A stretch of DNA of 64,000 nucleotides, taken from assembly GCF_036689865.1 (NCBI RefSeq), contig NZ_JBAHUQ010000003.1, positions 1 to 64,000 on the forward strand. The letters run 5' to 3'. This document shows positions 18,601 to 27,153 of the stretch, in pieces (position 1 is the stretch's first letter; each line of letters starts with the position of its first letter). This DNA comes from Magnetococcus sp. PR-3. GTDB taxonomy: Bacteria; Pseudomonadota; Magnetococcia; Magnetococcales; Magnetococcaceae. A program made the translations under genes and the position numbers. The notes below the pieces were generated by a model. That model did no database searches. It had not been told where the DNA came from and saw only the letters and a program-made list of their open reading frames with translations.

Positions 18601-19100
18601 GGGTAAGATTGAAACTGAATATATTGAGCATGGGGATAGGTGCGACGTGCCAACTGGTTGCTATGCTCTTTGTCCACAACACCAATACGCCAATGGGCTT
18701 GCTGTTGCTTGTCTTCGGGCAGTTGTGCCCCAGCCTGATAAAAATGGTGGGTACTCAGATCCCATATGGTGGAGGTAAAATCAAGATAATCGGCCCGCTC
18801 TTCGGTATAAAAAAGACCGGAAATAATATCACCACGACCGGTCTGGATATGCTCCAACACCTGGGGCCAAGGTAGAATTTGAAAATCGATGGAACGTCCC
18901 ATCTTGCGGGACCATAGCTGCCAAAAATCTACGGTAATACCGACCGGTTTACCGGCTGCATCCAAAAAAGAGAAAGGGGGATAGTTGGCTGAGAGTACCC
19001 GTAGAGGTGCTTGGCCTGTTGGTGCAGCATGGGTAGATAAGGAGAAGAGCAAACCCAGAAGCAGTGATATCAGCAGAACAGATCGTTTCATGCAGGCCAC
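15636..19100 (-). CDS. BvgS-like hybrid kinase with three SBP sensor domains
   Basis: The 1154-residue membrane protein has a signal peptide (1-25) and three consecutive periplasmic SBP_bac_3 (Venus flytrap) domains, at about 30-248, 253-475 and 500-725. A membrane helix (about 737-757), a short coiled coil, HisKA with phospho-acceptor His797 (MSHEIRTP), HATPase_c (about 895-1008; DSGIGIP, GGVGLGLYIS) and a receiver (about 1033-1150; Asp1084 in VLMDVQMPG) follow. The plan is that of BvgS/EvgS, but with three rather than two binding domains and without the Hpt domain, so phosphate must pass to a separate Hpt protein or regulator. A stand-alone SBP_bac_3 protein is encoded divergently at 19316. 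Ligands cannot be told from the sequence. Confidence 0.93.
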   Translation of the reverse strand: MACMKRSVLLISLLLGLLFSLSTHAAPTGQAPLRVLSANYPPFSFLDAAGKPVGITVDFWQLWSRKMGRSIDFQILPWPQVLEHIQTGRGDIISGLFYTEERADYLDFTSTIWDLSTHHFYQAGAQLPEDKQQQAHWRIGVVDKEHSNQLARRTYPHAQYIQFQSYPAIVQAAVAGKIDSFFSERMVGERLIHQHGGVGRLVRDKRPISLNAMRSAVVKGHKQRLQLVEQGLVKITKPEVEAIFKRWSPGRTQPITLLTANMPPMIYVEGGEVTGLGVEIVREITRRMGVALPITLQAWRQSYQTTLKQPGHVLLPPSRTEAREKLFKWVGPVIPEQLFLFSLEGRGVKARTVEQAKALKVGAVQGYASYRHLERLGFKSLVDFPTPDKGLQALFAGEIDLWINSNITIAHTAQLAGLDPGRLQAVVAVKDLPAYLAFHKHTSNQTIEQWQQTLDAMKEDGTFNRLLEAWVPGLGLDRHTTTRLNDHGMSLTPLQQTWLQQNPIWRIGVSPDMAPLFQYNERGEPTGPALEILRAITQALPGVEYQVVQGRNRDHLLKLMKVGEIDLILALDPSVERLKVARFVAPYTQENRVMVARSDAPFVVDLQELQGQTVAVALGSTPMSQDRFQLGRYLKRFATPKEGLQAVSHGEVDLYIGYLGEVAYWIRQQGLLNLKLAGRLEDAPSALGFAVRADWPMLEQVLNQGLHHIGPAQVAAMIRRWQVAHYQPEPRLRDYWKPALAVVAPVLCILLLFIFWNRRLRREIAERYRVEQALKAAKEQAVQASQAKSEFMAVMSHEIRTPMNVLLGMVELVLEQAKDPQQKHYLGVATASGQALLTLLNDMLDLSRIESGEFELQQAPFQLRELIEQIHHIFTLSAADKGLGLRVHCPDTMPAWIMGDKNRLRQILVNLTSNAIKFTEQGHVVIVAQVKGQDALQLTVTDSGIGIPQEKLTTIFDPFTQADAGISRQYGGVGLGLYISSRLIQKMAGYLDVSSTVGQGSIFTLELPLVQTQAPQMRDDHAQGTKSLNPKAGRSILLVEDGEDNRLLIRAYLKKSSHTLTMANDGEQGVHAFQSGHFDVVLMDVQMPGLDGYGATRAIRHWESEQGRRPTPIYALSAHAFADAQHHSMEAGCNGHLTKPISKVELLDFLKQLS

Positions 19101-19315
19101 TTTTTAACAAATACCATGATCATGAGCCCCCTCATACACGACCTCATATCATTTTTTATCCCCACTGGCAGTGTACCAAACAATCTCCTTAGGGTTATAG
19201 CCTATTTCCATCTGCTCCCCACCCCGTATAGCACTGTTTTTTGGGTTCATACTAGGCCAAAAGGGGTCTATGGGGTATGGTATGAAGACTGCTATTCTCT
19301 TATTGGATTGTTCTT

Positions 19316-20104
19316 ATGCGCCTGCTTTTGCTGCCTGCTTTACTTCTACTCTTACTCTCACCAGCTCAAGCGGATGATCAACCGCTCTCAATTGAGTTAG
19401 GTTTTGGTATTGTCGGTGGCTTTATTGAAGAGGATTATTCAGGTCCAGGCTATGCCTTCTTAGAGGAGGTGACAAAGCGGCTAAAAGGCAAAGGGTATGA
19501 AATCCATACCCAGCTCCTGCCGTTCAAACGGTTAATTACCGCCTTTAACATGAATAAAATGGATGTGTTGTTTCCCATTATTACAAGTGGGGATCTACCT
19601 TCGGGTGGATATGCCAAATGGGGTTACTTGCGTATCCCCCTATCATCCATGCCCCTTTACAATGGGGGGGAATTTGTCATCTATACCCGTAAGGATCAGC
19701 CCAAACGTGACAATGTTGAGAGCCTGAAGGATCTGCACGTCGGTATTATGACTGGGATCTATATACCCACGGTGCTGCTACCTCCCAGCACCTACAACGT
19801 TACTGAAATTTATGGTGCTGAGCAGGCTTTTAAAATGCTACACGCGGGCCGTATGGATGCCCTGGTTATGCATAACCAGTGGGCTGGTGTGGTGCTGGAT
19901 AAAATGGCCGAAGCTGAAGAGCTGCACCACGGTCAAGCATTTGGTGCCATACTGGGTGGTTTTCTAACCCAACAGGATGAACGTGGTGCGCGTATTCTGG
20001 CCCATATTAATCAGTCCCTGGCCGAAATGATGATGGATGGTACCTGGAATAAAATCCTGGATCAGTACCCCAATGCTCAAACGTTGGTACGCCCCCCTCA
20101 ATAG
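19316..20104 (+). CDS. Stand-alone SBP_bac_3 periplasmic binding protein
   Basis: The 262-residue exported protein has a clear signal peptide (about 1-20, cleavage after AQA) and a single SBP_bac_3-type domain. Features are a PGYAFLEEVTKRL segment early on and a repeated YGAEQAFKMLHAGRMDALV block in the second lobe. No ABC permease or ATPase gene is near, so it is probably not a transporter component; related orphan proteins occur beside sensor kinases. The divergent neighbour is a kinase with three SBP_bac_3 domains, which makes a role as ligand co-receptor plausible but unproven. The ATG at 19316 has no strong ribosome site. Confidence 0.8.
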   Translation: MRLLLLPALLLLLLSPAQADDQPLSIELGFGIVGGFIEEDYSGPGYAFLEEVTKRLKGKGYEIHTQLLPFKRLITAFNMNKMDVLFPIITSGDLPSGGYAKWGYLRIPLSSMPLYNGGEFVIYTRKDQPKRDNVESLKDLHVGIMTGIYIPTVLLPPSTYNVTEIYGAEQAFKMLHAGRMDALVMHNQWAGVVLDKMAEAEELHHGQAFGAILGGFLTQQDERGARILAHINQSLAEMMMDGTWNKILDQYPNAQTLVRPPQ

Positions 20105-20117
20105 GGTTGTTCTTCCC

Positions 20118-22115
20118 TTACCGGCCTTTAAAACGGCTGAGTGCTTTCTCCAGTTCAACCGCAATCTGCGCCATACTACCGGCTTGGCTCTGTACCGTAC
20201 CACTCAGTTGTGTCATACGCTGCGAGGCATCATTGACCTCAACCATACTTTGAGCAACCTCCTGAGCAGATTGTGAAGAGGCTTGGACCTTCTGGCTAAT
20301 TTCACTACTGGTCTGAGAAGAGGTCCCCACCAGATGTGCCATGGTCTGAACACCGCTGGATGCATGGACCACACTCTGGGTAACCTCATTAATACCCTGG
20401 GCGATCTCCTGTACACTACGGGCAACCTCTTGAGAGCCAGCCGTTGCTTCATCCACCCGGTTGCCAACCTCTGAGGTCTCATGGTTGACCTCCCCCATAG
20501 AGGTCGCAATGGCTTCTACCGTATGACTCTGCTCTTCCACAGCGTTGAGAATATCCTCAATCACCTCGGCCAACTGACCGTTGATATCCGCCACATTTTG
20601 AGAAGCATCACCAGCTTGCCGACTCTGATTTTGAATCTCTTCGATCTGGGCGGCGATACTACCTGTGGCATCACTGGTCTGACTGGCCAGCTCTTTGACC
20701 TCATTGGCTACCACCGCAAAACCTTTACCAGCTTCACCCGCACCAGCCGCTTCAATCGAGGCATTCAAGGCCAACATATTGGTTTGGTGTGCAATATTGT
20801 TGATCACCGAAACCACCTTATTAATCTCTTGGGCAGAACGGGAGAGAACCTCCATAACCCCATGGGTCTCTTGTGCGGTTTTAGAAGCTTGCTCAGCCCC
20901 CTGGTTGGCCTCTTCACAGCGGCTACGCACGGCACTAATGGTATTGGTCAATGCCTCCACCGCAGTGGCTACTTCTGTGACATTACCACCCGTACGTTGC
21001 GCTGCTTGGTTAACACCATCCATGTTAACCGTAACCTCCTCAGTTGCAGAGGCCACGGTAGAGAGATTGACATTGGCCTCTTCAGCCGCAGCAGAGATGG
21101 TGGTCATATTTTGATCCATCTCCCCTGCACTTTCTGATACCTGCTGCATGGCCTCATTCATACCATTGGTGGCGTGGGATACCTGTTCCAAATTGGTATA
21201 CATCGCCTCTGTTGCGCTGGAAACCTGAAGGGCGTGGCTGCTTAACGAAACTGAACCTTGGTTTAGATCGGATGATACCGTTGTAAGTTGCCCTGCCGCT
21301 TCATTCAGTGTCTGGGTTGAGTGCCCAATTTTTTTCAAAATATCGCAAAGACCATTGACCATGGCACGTGTGGCATCAATGGTTCGGCCGATCTCATCAT
21401 CTGCTTCAGCGGGTGGGATCTCTACCGATAAATCTCCATTGGCCACTTGGCCCAGGATATCCACAATATGGTTGATGGGCTCACCAATTTTACGTTTAAC
21501 GTAGAACAAGGTGACCAGAACCACCAGCGTGCCACAGATTAAGGTAATACCAATAATCCAGTATTGGACATGATCAATAGAGGCATAAAATTCAACCGTT
21601 TTAATGCCTACATAGAGAATACCGATCACTTCTCCGCTGGCATTGATAATGGGATCATAACCCGTGATATAGGGGGTGCCTAGAATATCGACAACACCGC
21701 GAAAGGGGGTTTTCTTTTCAAAGACACTTTTAAAGGCCGCGTTGCGTGCCAGCGTGGTCCCTGTAGCTCGGCTGCCATCGGGTTTTTTAACCGATGTCGC
21801 CACACGCGTATCCCCCATAAAAACGGTCGCCGTCCCCCCGACCAATCTTGAGATGGTATCGACCAGATCATCGTGACCATTTAACCGATACTCATCGGCG
21901 TATATACCCTCTTTTTTAATGGAAAAGCTGGTCCCATGATTTTTAACCTCATGCCATGCCACCCGCATATTTCGATTAATGGCATCCAATGCATCTTGAT
22001 CGCCTTTTCGGTGGAGCTCTTCTACCGTCGCCAAGGTGGCGCCAAGGCCGACAATTAAGGTCGAGAAAAAGACAATAAAGCCAATTCGTGCGGTCAGACT
22101 GAGGCTTTTTTTCAT
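20118..22115 (-). CDS. Methyl-accepting chemotaxis protein with Cache sensor
   Basis: The 665-residue chemoreceptor has a membrane helix (about 11-32), a periplasmic single-Cache domain of the Cache_3-Cache_2 kind (about 35-183; [24 protein letters not shown]), a second helix (about 185-207), HAMP (about 208-262) and a long MCP signalling domain. The hairpin tip with [20 protein letters not shown] lies at about 446-466. Small-residue, Ser/Thr- and Gln/Glu-rich heptads flank the tip, as in MCP methylation helices. The protein ends in RFKGR without a CheR-tethering pentapeptide. The ligand is unknown. It is convergent with the SBP gene, 13 bases apart. Confidence 0.95.
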   Translation of the reverse strand: MKKSLSLTARIGFIVFFSTLIVGLGATLATVEELHRKGDQDALDAINRNMRVAWHEVKNHGTSFSIKKEGIYADEYRLNGHDDLVDTISRLVGGTATVFMGDTRVATSVKKPDGSRATGTTLARNAAFKSVFEKKTPFRGVVDILGTPYITGYDPIINASGEVIGILYVGIKTVEFYASIDHVQYWIIGITLICGTLVVLVTLFYVKRKIGEPINHIVDILGQVANGDLSVEIPPAEADDEIGRTIDATRAMVNGLCDILKKIGHSTQTLNEAAGQLTTVSSDLNQGSVSLSSHALQVSSATEAMYTNLEQVSHATNGMNEAMQQVSESAGEMDQNMTTISAAAEEANVNLSTVASATEEVTVNMDGVNQAAQRTGGNVTEVATAVEALTNTISAVRSRCEEANQGAEQASKTAQETHGVMEVLSRSAQEINKVVSVINNIAHQTNMLALNASIEAAGAGEAGKGFAVVANEVKELASQTSDATGSIAAQIEEIQNQSRQAGDASQNVADINGQLAEVIEDILNAVEEQSHTVEAIATSMGEVNHETSEVGNRVDEATAGSQEVARSVQEIAQGINEVTQSVVHASSGVQTMAHLVGTSSQTSSEISQKVQASSQSAQEVAQSMVEVNDASQRMTQLSGTVQSQAGSMAQIAVELEKALSRFKGR

Positions 22116-22647
22116 GGCACTACATGCTCCCAGGGGGTGGGTATGAACCGTTATCGCGGAAGAAAGGCGGAGGAAGTATAAAAGATTCTTTGAGAATTTG
22201 GAGAGTTTTTATGTAAATATTTGTAATTGCATACATATCACTTATCACATATATGCAATGCAACCCCCTGATAAATCGATGTTATTGAATATAAAAAGCG
22301 CGAAATAAAAGAGCTAACGTAGCAATTTGTATGTATTTTTTAATTGTCCAATATCAAAAAAAACAGATGGAGCACGCTTATACGAAGAGACATCTCATCC
22401 ATGATGGCTCAACATCTATCTAACCGCTAAGCAACCATAGCTTTGCCAAGCACACTACTTGGTCGATTGGATCGGTCTTTATAGAGTAGACCACACCATA
22501 CATCCAGTCATGGTCTGTGAAATCATGTCACCCTAAGTAGCCATAACCCATAAAGGGGACTTAATGTGGCCTATAAATCAAGAAGGCTGGGCTCTTATAC
22601 AGATCCCAGCCTTCTCATTTATACCAGGGTTTGATGGGTCCCCTTCT
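22116..22647. promoter_or_regulatory. AT-rich intergenic region upstream of the Cache MCP
   Basis: No gene is visible in these 530 bases. The part from about 22180 to 22360 is strongly AT-rich and should carry the MCP promoter. An imperfect inverted repeat (TTGCATA at 22227-22233 against TATGCAA at 22252-22258) could be an operator. The hairpin at 22581-22615 is listed separately. Confidence 0.4.
22581..22615 (-). terminator. Hairpin downstream of the GlcG-like gene
   Basis: An 11-bp perfect stem (22581-22591 with 22605-22615) with a 13-base loop, about 35 bases past the stop of the GlcG/HbpS-like gene. The T content after it on the minus strand is low, so termination would be weak or Rho-assisted. 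Confidence 0.5.
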
Positions 22648-23151
22648 TTACATCATGGACATCTCTAACTCATCCAACACCACCTGAGCACCTTCTTCCG
22701 CACACGCCTCATCGGTTTCACCACTTGGTGCACCAGATACCCCAACACTACCTAAAAAGATCCCACCAACCTCCAAAGGAATGGCACCCGCTGACATCAC
22801 CACCCCTGGTACCCGGCCAATGGCAGTTTGAGCCCGATCCTTCAGTTGAGATGTTGGTACCCGGAACATGGCCGCTGCATACGCTTTACCTTTTGAGATG
22901 GTTAAGGTAATGGGCGGCGCGACCGTATCCCGCAATATAGCCTGGGGAATACCATCCCGATCCATCACCGTAACACCAATTTGAATGCCTTTTTGGCGGC
23001 ATGCCTCAATCACTTGTTGGGCAATTGAATTGGCCGTTTGCAGGGACATTTTTTGCAGTGGCACCACGGCTGCCATCTCTTCTTCAGCCTGAGCTGGACT
23101 ATGAACCAGACAAACCATTAAAGCCAATATCAAAAAAAACTGTTTTTTCAT
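22648..23151 (-). CDS. Secreted GlcG/HbpS-family protein
   Basis: Choosing the ATG at 23151, which has a GGAGGG Shine-Dalgarno, gives 167 residues with a signal peptide ending at AQA (about 1-24). The mature part matches the GlcG/HbpS (DUF336) fold: MSLQTANSIAQQVIEACRQKG at the start of the domain, a VTVMDRDG strand, KAYAAAMFR, GVVMSAGAIPLEVGG and a C-terminal VGVSGAPSGETDEACAEEG. Family members include haem-binding HbpS, which interacts with a sensor kinase in Streptomyces, and cytosolic proteins of the glycolate locus. An exported version near chemoreceptor and kinase genes fits a sensory or haem-scavenging role, but no haem ligand can be assigned. Confidence 0.82.
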   Translation of the reverse strand: MKKQFFLILALMVCLVHSPAQAEEEMAAVVPLQKMSLQTANSIAQQVIEACRQKGIQIGVTVMDRDGIPQAILRDTVAPPITLTISKGKAYAAAMFRVPTSQLKDRAQTAIGRVPGVVMSAGAIPLEVGGIFLGSVGVSGAPSGETDEACAEEGAQVVLDELEMSMM

Positions 23152-23437
23152 GATTCTACCCTCCCATTTACACGCCCTGTCAGGCACTGGACTAACGATT
23201 TTTATCGATTATCTACCCACCCTGTGTACCCCAGCTTTTATAGGATGCCAAGCCCCACTTAACCCCGTCAGGTATTCACCTGACCTGACTTTGATCGCAA
23301 CTTTAACAGTGGTAAAATCCTCTAAAAATCACCTAAATGTTTAATTTGAACGCTTAAAAACTAACTTGTGGTATCATAAACTCAACCCATAACAATCTAA
23401 ATGCCCAGTAAACTGGGCCACGGGCGGAGGCGTTCAA

Positions 23438-23731
23438 ATGGATGGATATGCGGTGATACATGAAGGACACCGAGTTCTTGGTGCGGGTCAAACCCAGGAT
23501 GAGGCACTGGCCATGGCCAGAACTCAAACCGATGAACCCCTGGGCGATCACCTTAAACATCGTACTTTTGAAGCGGTTTATGATGAGTTCTATCTACTCC
23601 CTGCCACTGAAGGACTGATGAAGGCGGTGATAGAACACAAAGAACCCAAACACTTTAAAGTCAGACAATTTGGACTGGGCTGGATTGTGGATCTACCCGG
23701 TGCCAAAGAGGATCATGATGAAGAAGAGTAA
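23438..23731 (+). CDS. Small acidic protein of unknown function
   Basis: The 97-residue cytosolic product is not recognised. It begins MDGYAVIHEGHRVLGAG, contains a short helix-rich middle, and ends in an acidic tail (DHDEEE). The start has a purine-rich GGGCGGAGG upstream. A clear intrinsic terminator about 90 bases past the stop supports a real, monocistronic gene. Confidence 0.6.
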   Translation: MDGYAVIHEGHRVLGAGQTQDEALAMARTQTDEPLGDHLKHRTFEAVYDEFYLLPATEGLMKAVIEHKEPKHFKVRQFGLGWIVDLPGAKEDHDEEE

Positions 23732-23819
23732 CGGCTTCTGAAGCATACAATCCATGATGTTATAATCCACACCATGGATTGATTGCGTCATGCACATATA
23801 AGATATGGTTTCTCCTAGT

Positions 23820-23858
23820 TTATGGTCACACGCCTCACAGGTGTGACCATTTTCTTTT
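23820..23858 (+). terminator. Intrinsic terminator after the small acidic protein gene
   Basis: A perfect 10-bp stem (23822-23831 with 23841-23850), nine-base loop, then TTTTCTTTT. A second, shorter hairpin (9-bp arms at 23748-23756 and 23773-23781) lies just upstream without a T-run. Confidence 0.85.
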
Positions 23859-24308
23859 ATCCAGAATAATCTACGACCCAATGGGTTTACCCCACTTGCA
23901 TAGGGTGGTGTGGATAAATCTTTTTCACATACTTATTTTGCACTCGCTTACCTGTGTTTAAAAGCTCACCCCTTACCACTAAGCAACCATGGATTGGGTA
24001 TCTCTTTTCAAGCGTCCTATGCTGTAAAACCTACCCCACCTTTTAGCGCTATTGGACCACTTAACAGCTGCAACGGTCATTCAATACACAGTAGCGACCG
24101 ACCACCAAAAGAGAGCACGGGGTCAATGCTTATTTACAAAAGAGTTGATCTCAAACAACCACAACATCTGCAGATATTTATACGTTAAGGGTACAATGGT
24201 TTCGTTTGCTTGATTTTAGGCACACTGTCTCCGATCTATTTCACCCCACGGTTTGGATCTTTTTTTAAAGGGTTCCTATCCGGTTAGTCGTTCTTCTTTG
24301 AGGTTGCC
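23859..24308. other. Intergenic region before the four-PAS kinase
   Basis: About 450 bases without a supportable gene. A 92-codon frame at 23910-24188 has a GTG start, no ribosome site and unconvincing composition, so I leave it out. The kinase promoter is presumably here. Confidence 0.4.
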
Positions 24309-27071
24309 ATGGCACATACCTCACACAGCACAGACGCCCCTTTTCGTACCCTGGTTGAGAGCTCCAGCCAAGCGATCTGTGTACATGTCATGCTTAAGCC
24401 GATCTATGTAAACCACGCTTTTGTACAGCTATTTGGGTTTGCTTCAGTGGAAGCTGTGCTGGCCATGGACTCTATTGAACCCTATATCTCCAGTGAAGAT
24501 CGACCTCGCCTTAATGGCTACTTGGCCGCCCGTATGCGAGGGGATGACGCCCCCACCGATTATGATTTCCGTGCCCGTCACCAGGATGGTTCAACCCTGT
24601 TTTTACGCAACCATGCTTTTCGGCTTATGTGGGATGATGCCGATGCTGTTGCCTTTATGTTGTCCGACGAAACCCACCGCCGCTATGCCGAACAGGCGAT
24701 GCAAGCCAGTGAACGTAAACTACGTGAAGTGTTGGATAATGCCCCGATTGGCTATTGGCTTATCCACCCCACCCAACGCTTTACCATGGATACCAACCTG
24801 GCCCTAAATGAGATGCTTGGCTACAGCGCCGACGAAATGCTGGGCAAAACTCCCATGGATTTTGTGGATGAAGAAAATGCACAAATCTTTAGGGAACAGA
24901 CCGCCCAAATTACCACCCGCAAACATCGCAGTTATGCCATCTCTTTACGCTGTAAAAATGGACAACAAGTCCCCTGTCATTTCCATGCAACCACGCTGAA
25001 CAATACCCATGGGGAGGCCGTTGCCTCTTTTGCTTTTATCATTGATCAGACCCAACATGTCCAGCGAGAGGCCAAGCTTAAACAGTCTGAAAACCGCTTC
25101 CGTGCCATGTTTGAGCAAAGCCCCCTACCCATGGTTATTGCTCAATCGTATGGTCGTTTATCCACTGGTAATCTGGCATGGGAGAGCTTATGGGGTATCT
25201 CTGTGAATGAGCTAGATGAGATGGCCTACAACGTATTGTCGGATAAAGAGCTGGTTAAACATGGGCACCAAGCATTACTGGCCCGAGCTTTTGAGGGGGA
25301 GGTCGTCAGCTTGCCGGCCATCTGTTATGACCCCAATACAGAAAGTCAGGGTAGAGCTGGTCGCAAAGAACCCATTTGGGTCCGGGTCTTTGCCTACCCC
25401 ATTGTTGATGAATTTAAAAACGTTCTTGAAGTCATTCTGATCCAGGAGGATATGACCGAACAGAAGCATAATGAGCAGGCTCTGGCCCAGTTTCATCAAC
25501 AAATTGAGCAGACCAATGCCAAACTTGAAAGTCTGTTACAAGCGATCCCAGACATGGTCTTTTTCAAAGATCCGCAAGGGCGCATTATCTATGTGAACCG
25601 GGCTTATGAAGAAGCTTTGGATCTTAAACGAGAAACCATTTTGGGATTAAAGGATGACCAAATCCTGGAACCCCAATGGGCACAATCTTCCCTGGAAAGT
25701 GATCTCCAGGCCTTAGCCTGTAAAGAACCTGTTCGTTTACGGCAAACCTATACCACACAAGGTGGCCAAACCCACTTTGTTGAAACAACCAAGGTTGCTA
25801 TTCGGGATGAACACAGTCACCCGGTAGGGTTGGTGGGTATTGTTCATGATGTCACACAGAGCCAAAAAACACTGATGGCGTTGGAAGAAGCCCGTAAAAA
25901 GGCAGAGTCAGCCAGCCGTGCCAAAACAGATTTTTTAGCCATTATGAGCCATGAAATCCGTACCCCCATGAATGCCATTATGGGGATGGCTGAGCTTCTT
26001 CGGGATGGTGGGGTAGAGCCACAAGAACGTGAACATTATGTGGTTATTCTTAAACGCAATGCCGATGGATTACTGGCCATTATTGATGACATTCTCAATA
26101 TTTCTAAGGTAGAAGCAGGCCGTATTGAGCTGGAGAAAATTCCTTTTGATCTGGAAGACCTGGTGGAGAATGTGGTGGCCACCATGCGTACACTGGTTCG
26201 TGAAAAGGGCCTGACCTTAAACTGGCAGGTTACGCATGGCTTAAATACCCACCGCCTGGGTGATCCAACCCGTCTTCGTCAAGTCTTGATCAACCTTATG
26301 GGTAACGCGGTTAAGTTTACGGAATATGGCTCTATTGACCTTCACATTTCAGAAGTTGTCCCACACACCATTGAAGTGACCATTACCGATACGGGTGTCG
26401 GTATTGAGCCGGATAAACTGGCCCATATTTTTGAACCCTTTACCCAGGCAGATGATGCGGTAACCCGCAAGCATGGTGGCACCGGTTTGGGCCTGGCCTT
26501 GTGTCGTTCCTTAGTAGAGCTGATGCAAGGTGAGATCACTGTGACCAGCACCCCCATGCAAGGGAGCTGTTTCCGGTTTACCATTGAACTACCCTCAACC
26601 AAGATCGATACCCCAACCACCCCAGCGCCACAGGACATGCCCAAGTTAACGCAACAACAGTTGCGCAACCGCTTTAATGAGCCCGCGCGTATTCTGGTTG
26701 TTGAAGATTCGGAAGATAATATTGCCCTGCTGCGGGCTTTTTTGAAAAACAGTGGTGTATTACTGGAGATCGCCAACCATGGTGGAGAGGCCATTGCACA
26801 GGTCTGTGACCGTGAAGGCCCACCCTTTGATCTCATTTTTATGGATGTTCAAATGCCCTTTATGGATGGCTACACCGCAACCCGTGCCATACGCGCATGG
26901 GAGCAGGAGACCCAGCACACGCCAACCCCCATTGTGGCGCTTACCGCACACGCCTTGAAAGAAGATGAGGCCAAAAGCTTGGCGGCGGGGTGTACGGCAC
27001 ATCTCACCAAACCCATTCGTAAGCAGGTGTTGTTAGAGACCATTCAATGCTACTTACTACAAAAACAGTAA
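24309..27071 (+). CDS. Cytosolic four-PAS hybrid sensor kinase
   Basis: The 920-residue protein has no signal peptide or membrane helix. Four PAS-type domains (about 13-115, 133-250, 262-382, 403-515) precede HisKA with His548 (MSHEIRTP), HATPase_c (about 650-765; [17 protein letters not shown]) and a receiver (about 794-915) with Asp846 in FMDVQMPFMDG. It belongs to the large class of hybrid kinases without Hpt, so output needs a separate phosphotransfer protein. PAS cofactors cannot be told from sequence. No response-regulator gene is adjacent. Confidence 0.94.
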   Translation: MAHTSHSTDAPFRTLVESSSQAICVHVMLKPIYVNHAFVQLFGFASVEAVLAMDSIEPYISSEDRPRLNGYLAARMRGDDAPTDYDFRARHQDGSTLFLRNHAFRLMWDDADAVAFMLSDETHRRYAEQAMQASERKLREVLDNAPIGYWLIHPTQRFTMDTNLALNEMLGYSADEMLGKTPMDFVDEENAQIFREQTAQITTRKHRSYAISLRCKNGQQVPCHFHATTLNNTHGEAVASFAFIIDQTQHVQREAKLKQSENRFRAMFEQSPLPMVIAQSYGRLSTGNLAWESLWGISVNELDEMAYNVLSDKELVKHGHQALLARAFEGEVVSLPAICYDPNTESQGRAGRKEPIWVRVFAYPIVDEFKNVLEVILIQEDMTEQKHNEQALAQFHQQIEQTNAKLESLLQAIPDMVFFKDPQGRIIYVNRAYEEALDLKRETILGLKDDQILEPQWAQSSLESDLQALACKEPVRLRQTYTTQGGQTHFVETTKVAIRDEHSHPVGLVGIVHDVTQSQKTLMALEEARKKAESASRAKTDFLAIMSHEIRTPMNAIMGMAELLRDGGVEPQEREHYVVILKRNADGLLAIIDDILNISKVEAGRIELEKIPFDLEDLVENVVATMRTLVREKGLTLNWQVTHGLNTHRLGDPTRLRQVLINLMGNAVKFTEYGSIDLHISEVVPHTIEVTITDTGVGIEPDKLAHIFEPFTQADDAVTRKHGGTGLGLALCRSLVELMQGEITVTSTPMQGSCFRFTIELPSTKIDTPTTPAPQDMPKLTQQQLRNRFNEPARILVVEDSEDNIALLRAFLKNSGVLLEIANHGGEAIAQVCDREGPPFDLIFMDVQMPFMDGYTATRAIRAWEQETQHTPTPIVALTAHALKEDEAKSLAAGCTAHLTKPIRKQVLLETIQCYLLQKQ

Positions 27072-27092
27072 TCGCTTGCCCATAAACAGGGC

Positions 27093-27142
27093 TGTCCCAT
27101 CTCTGCCCTAGCCTTATCATACCGCCGCACAGAGATGGGACA
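27093..27142. terminator. Hairpin between convergent kinase and porin genes
   Basis: A perfect 13-bp stem (27093-27105 with 27130-27142) around a 24-base loop fills the short gap between the convergent kinase and porin genes. It lacks a T-run on either strand; the position suggests a shared terminator or mRNA end-protecting structure. Confidence 0.55.
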
Positions 27143-27153
27143 TACCCATACTC

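Noticed and set aside
22116-22200. Flagellar sigma28-type promoter upstream of the Cache MCP
   Set aside because: A CGCGATAA stretch resembles the -10 box, but no matching -35 lies at the right distance, and the other two MCP genes lack it.
23910-24188. 92-codon plus-strand frame
   Set aside because: GTG start without ribosome site, proline- and serine-rich low-quality composition, no domain match.
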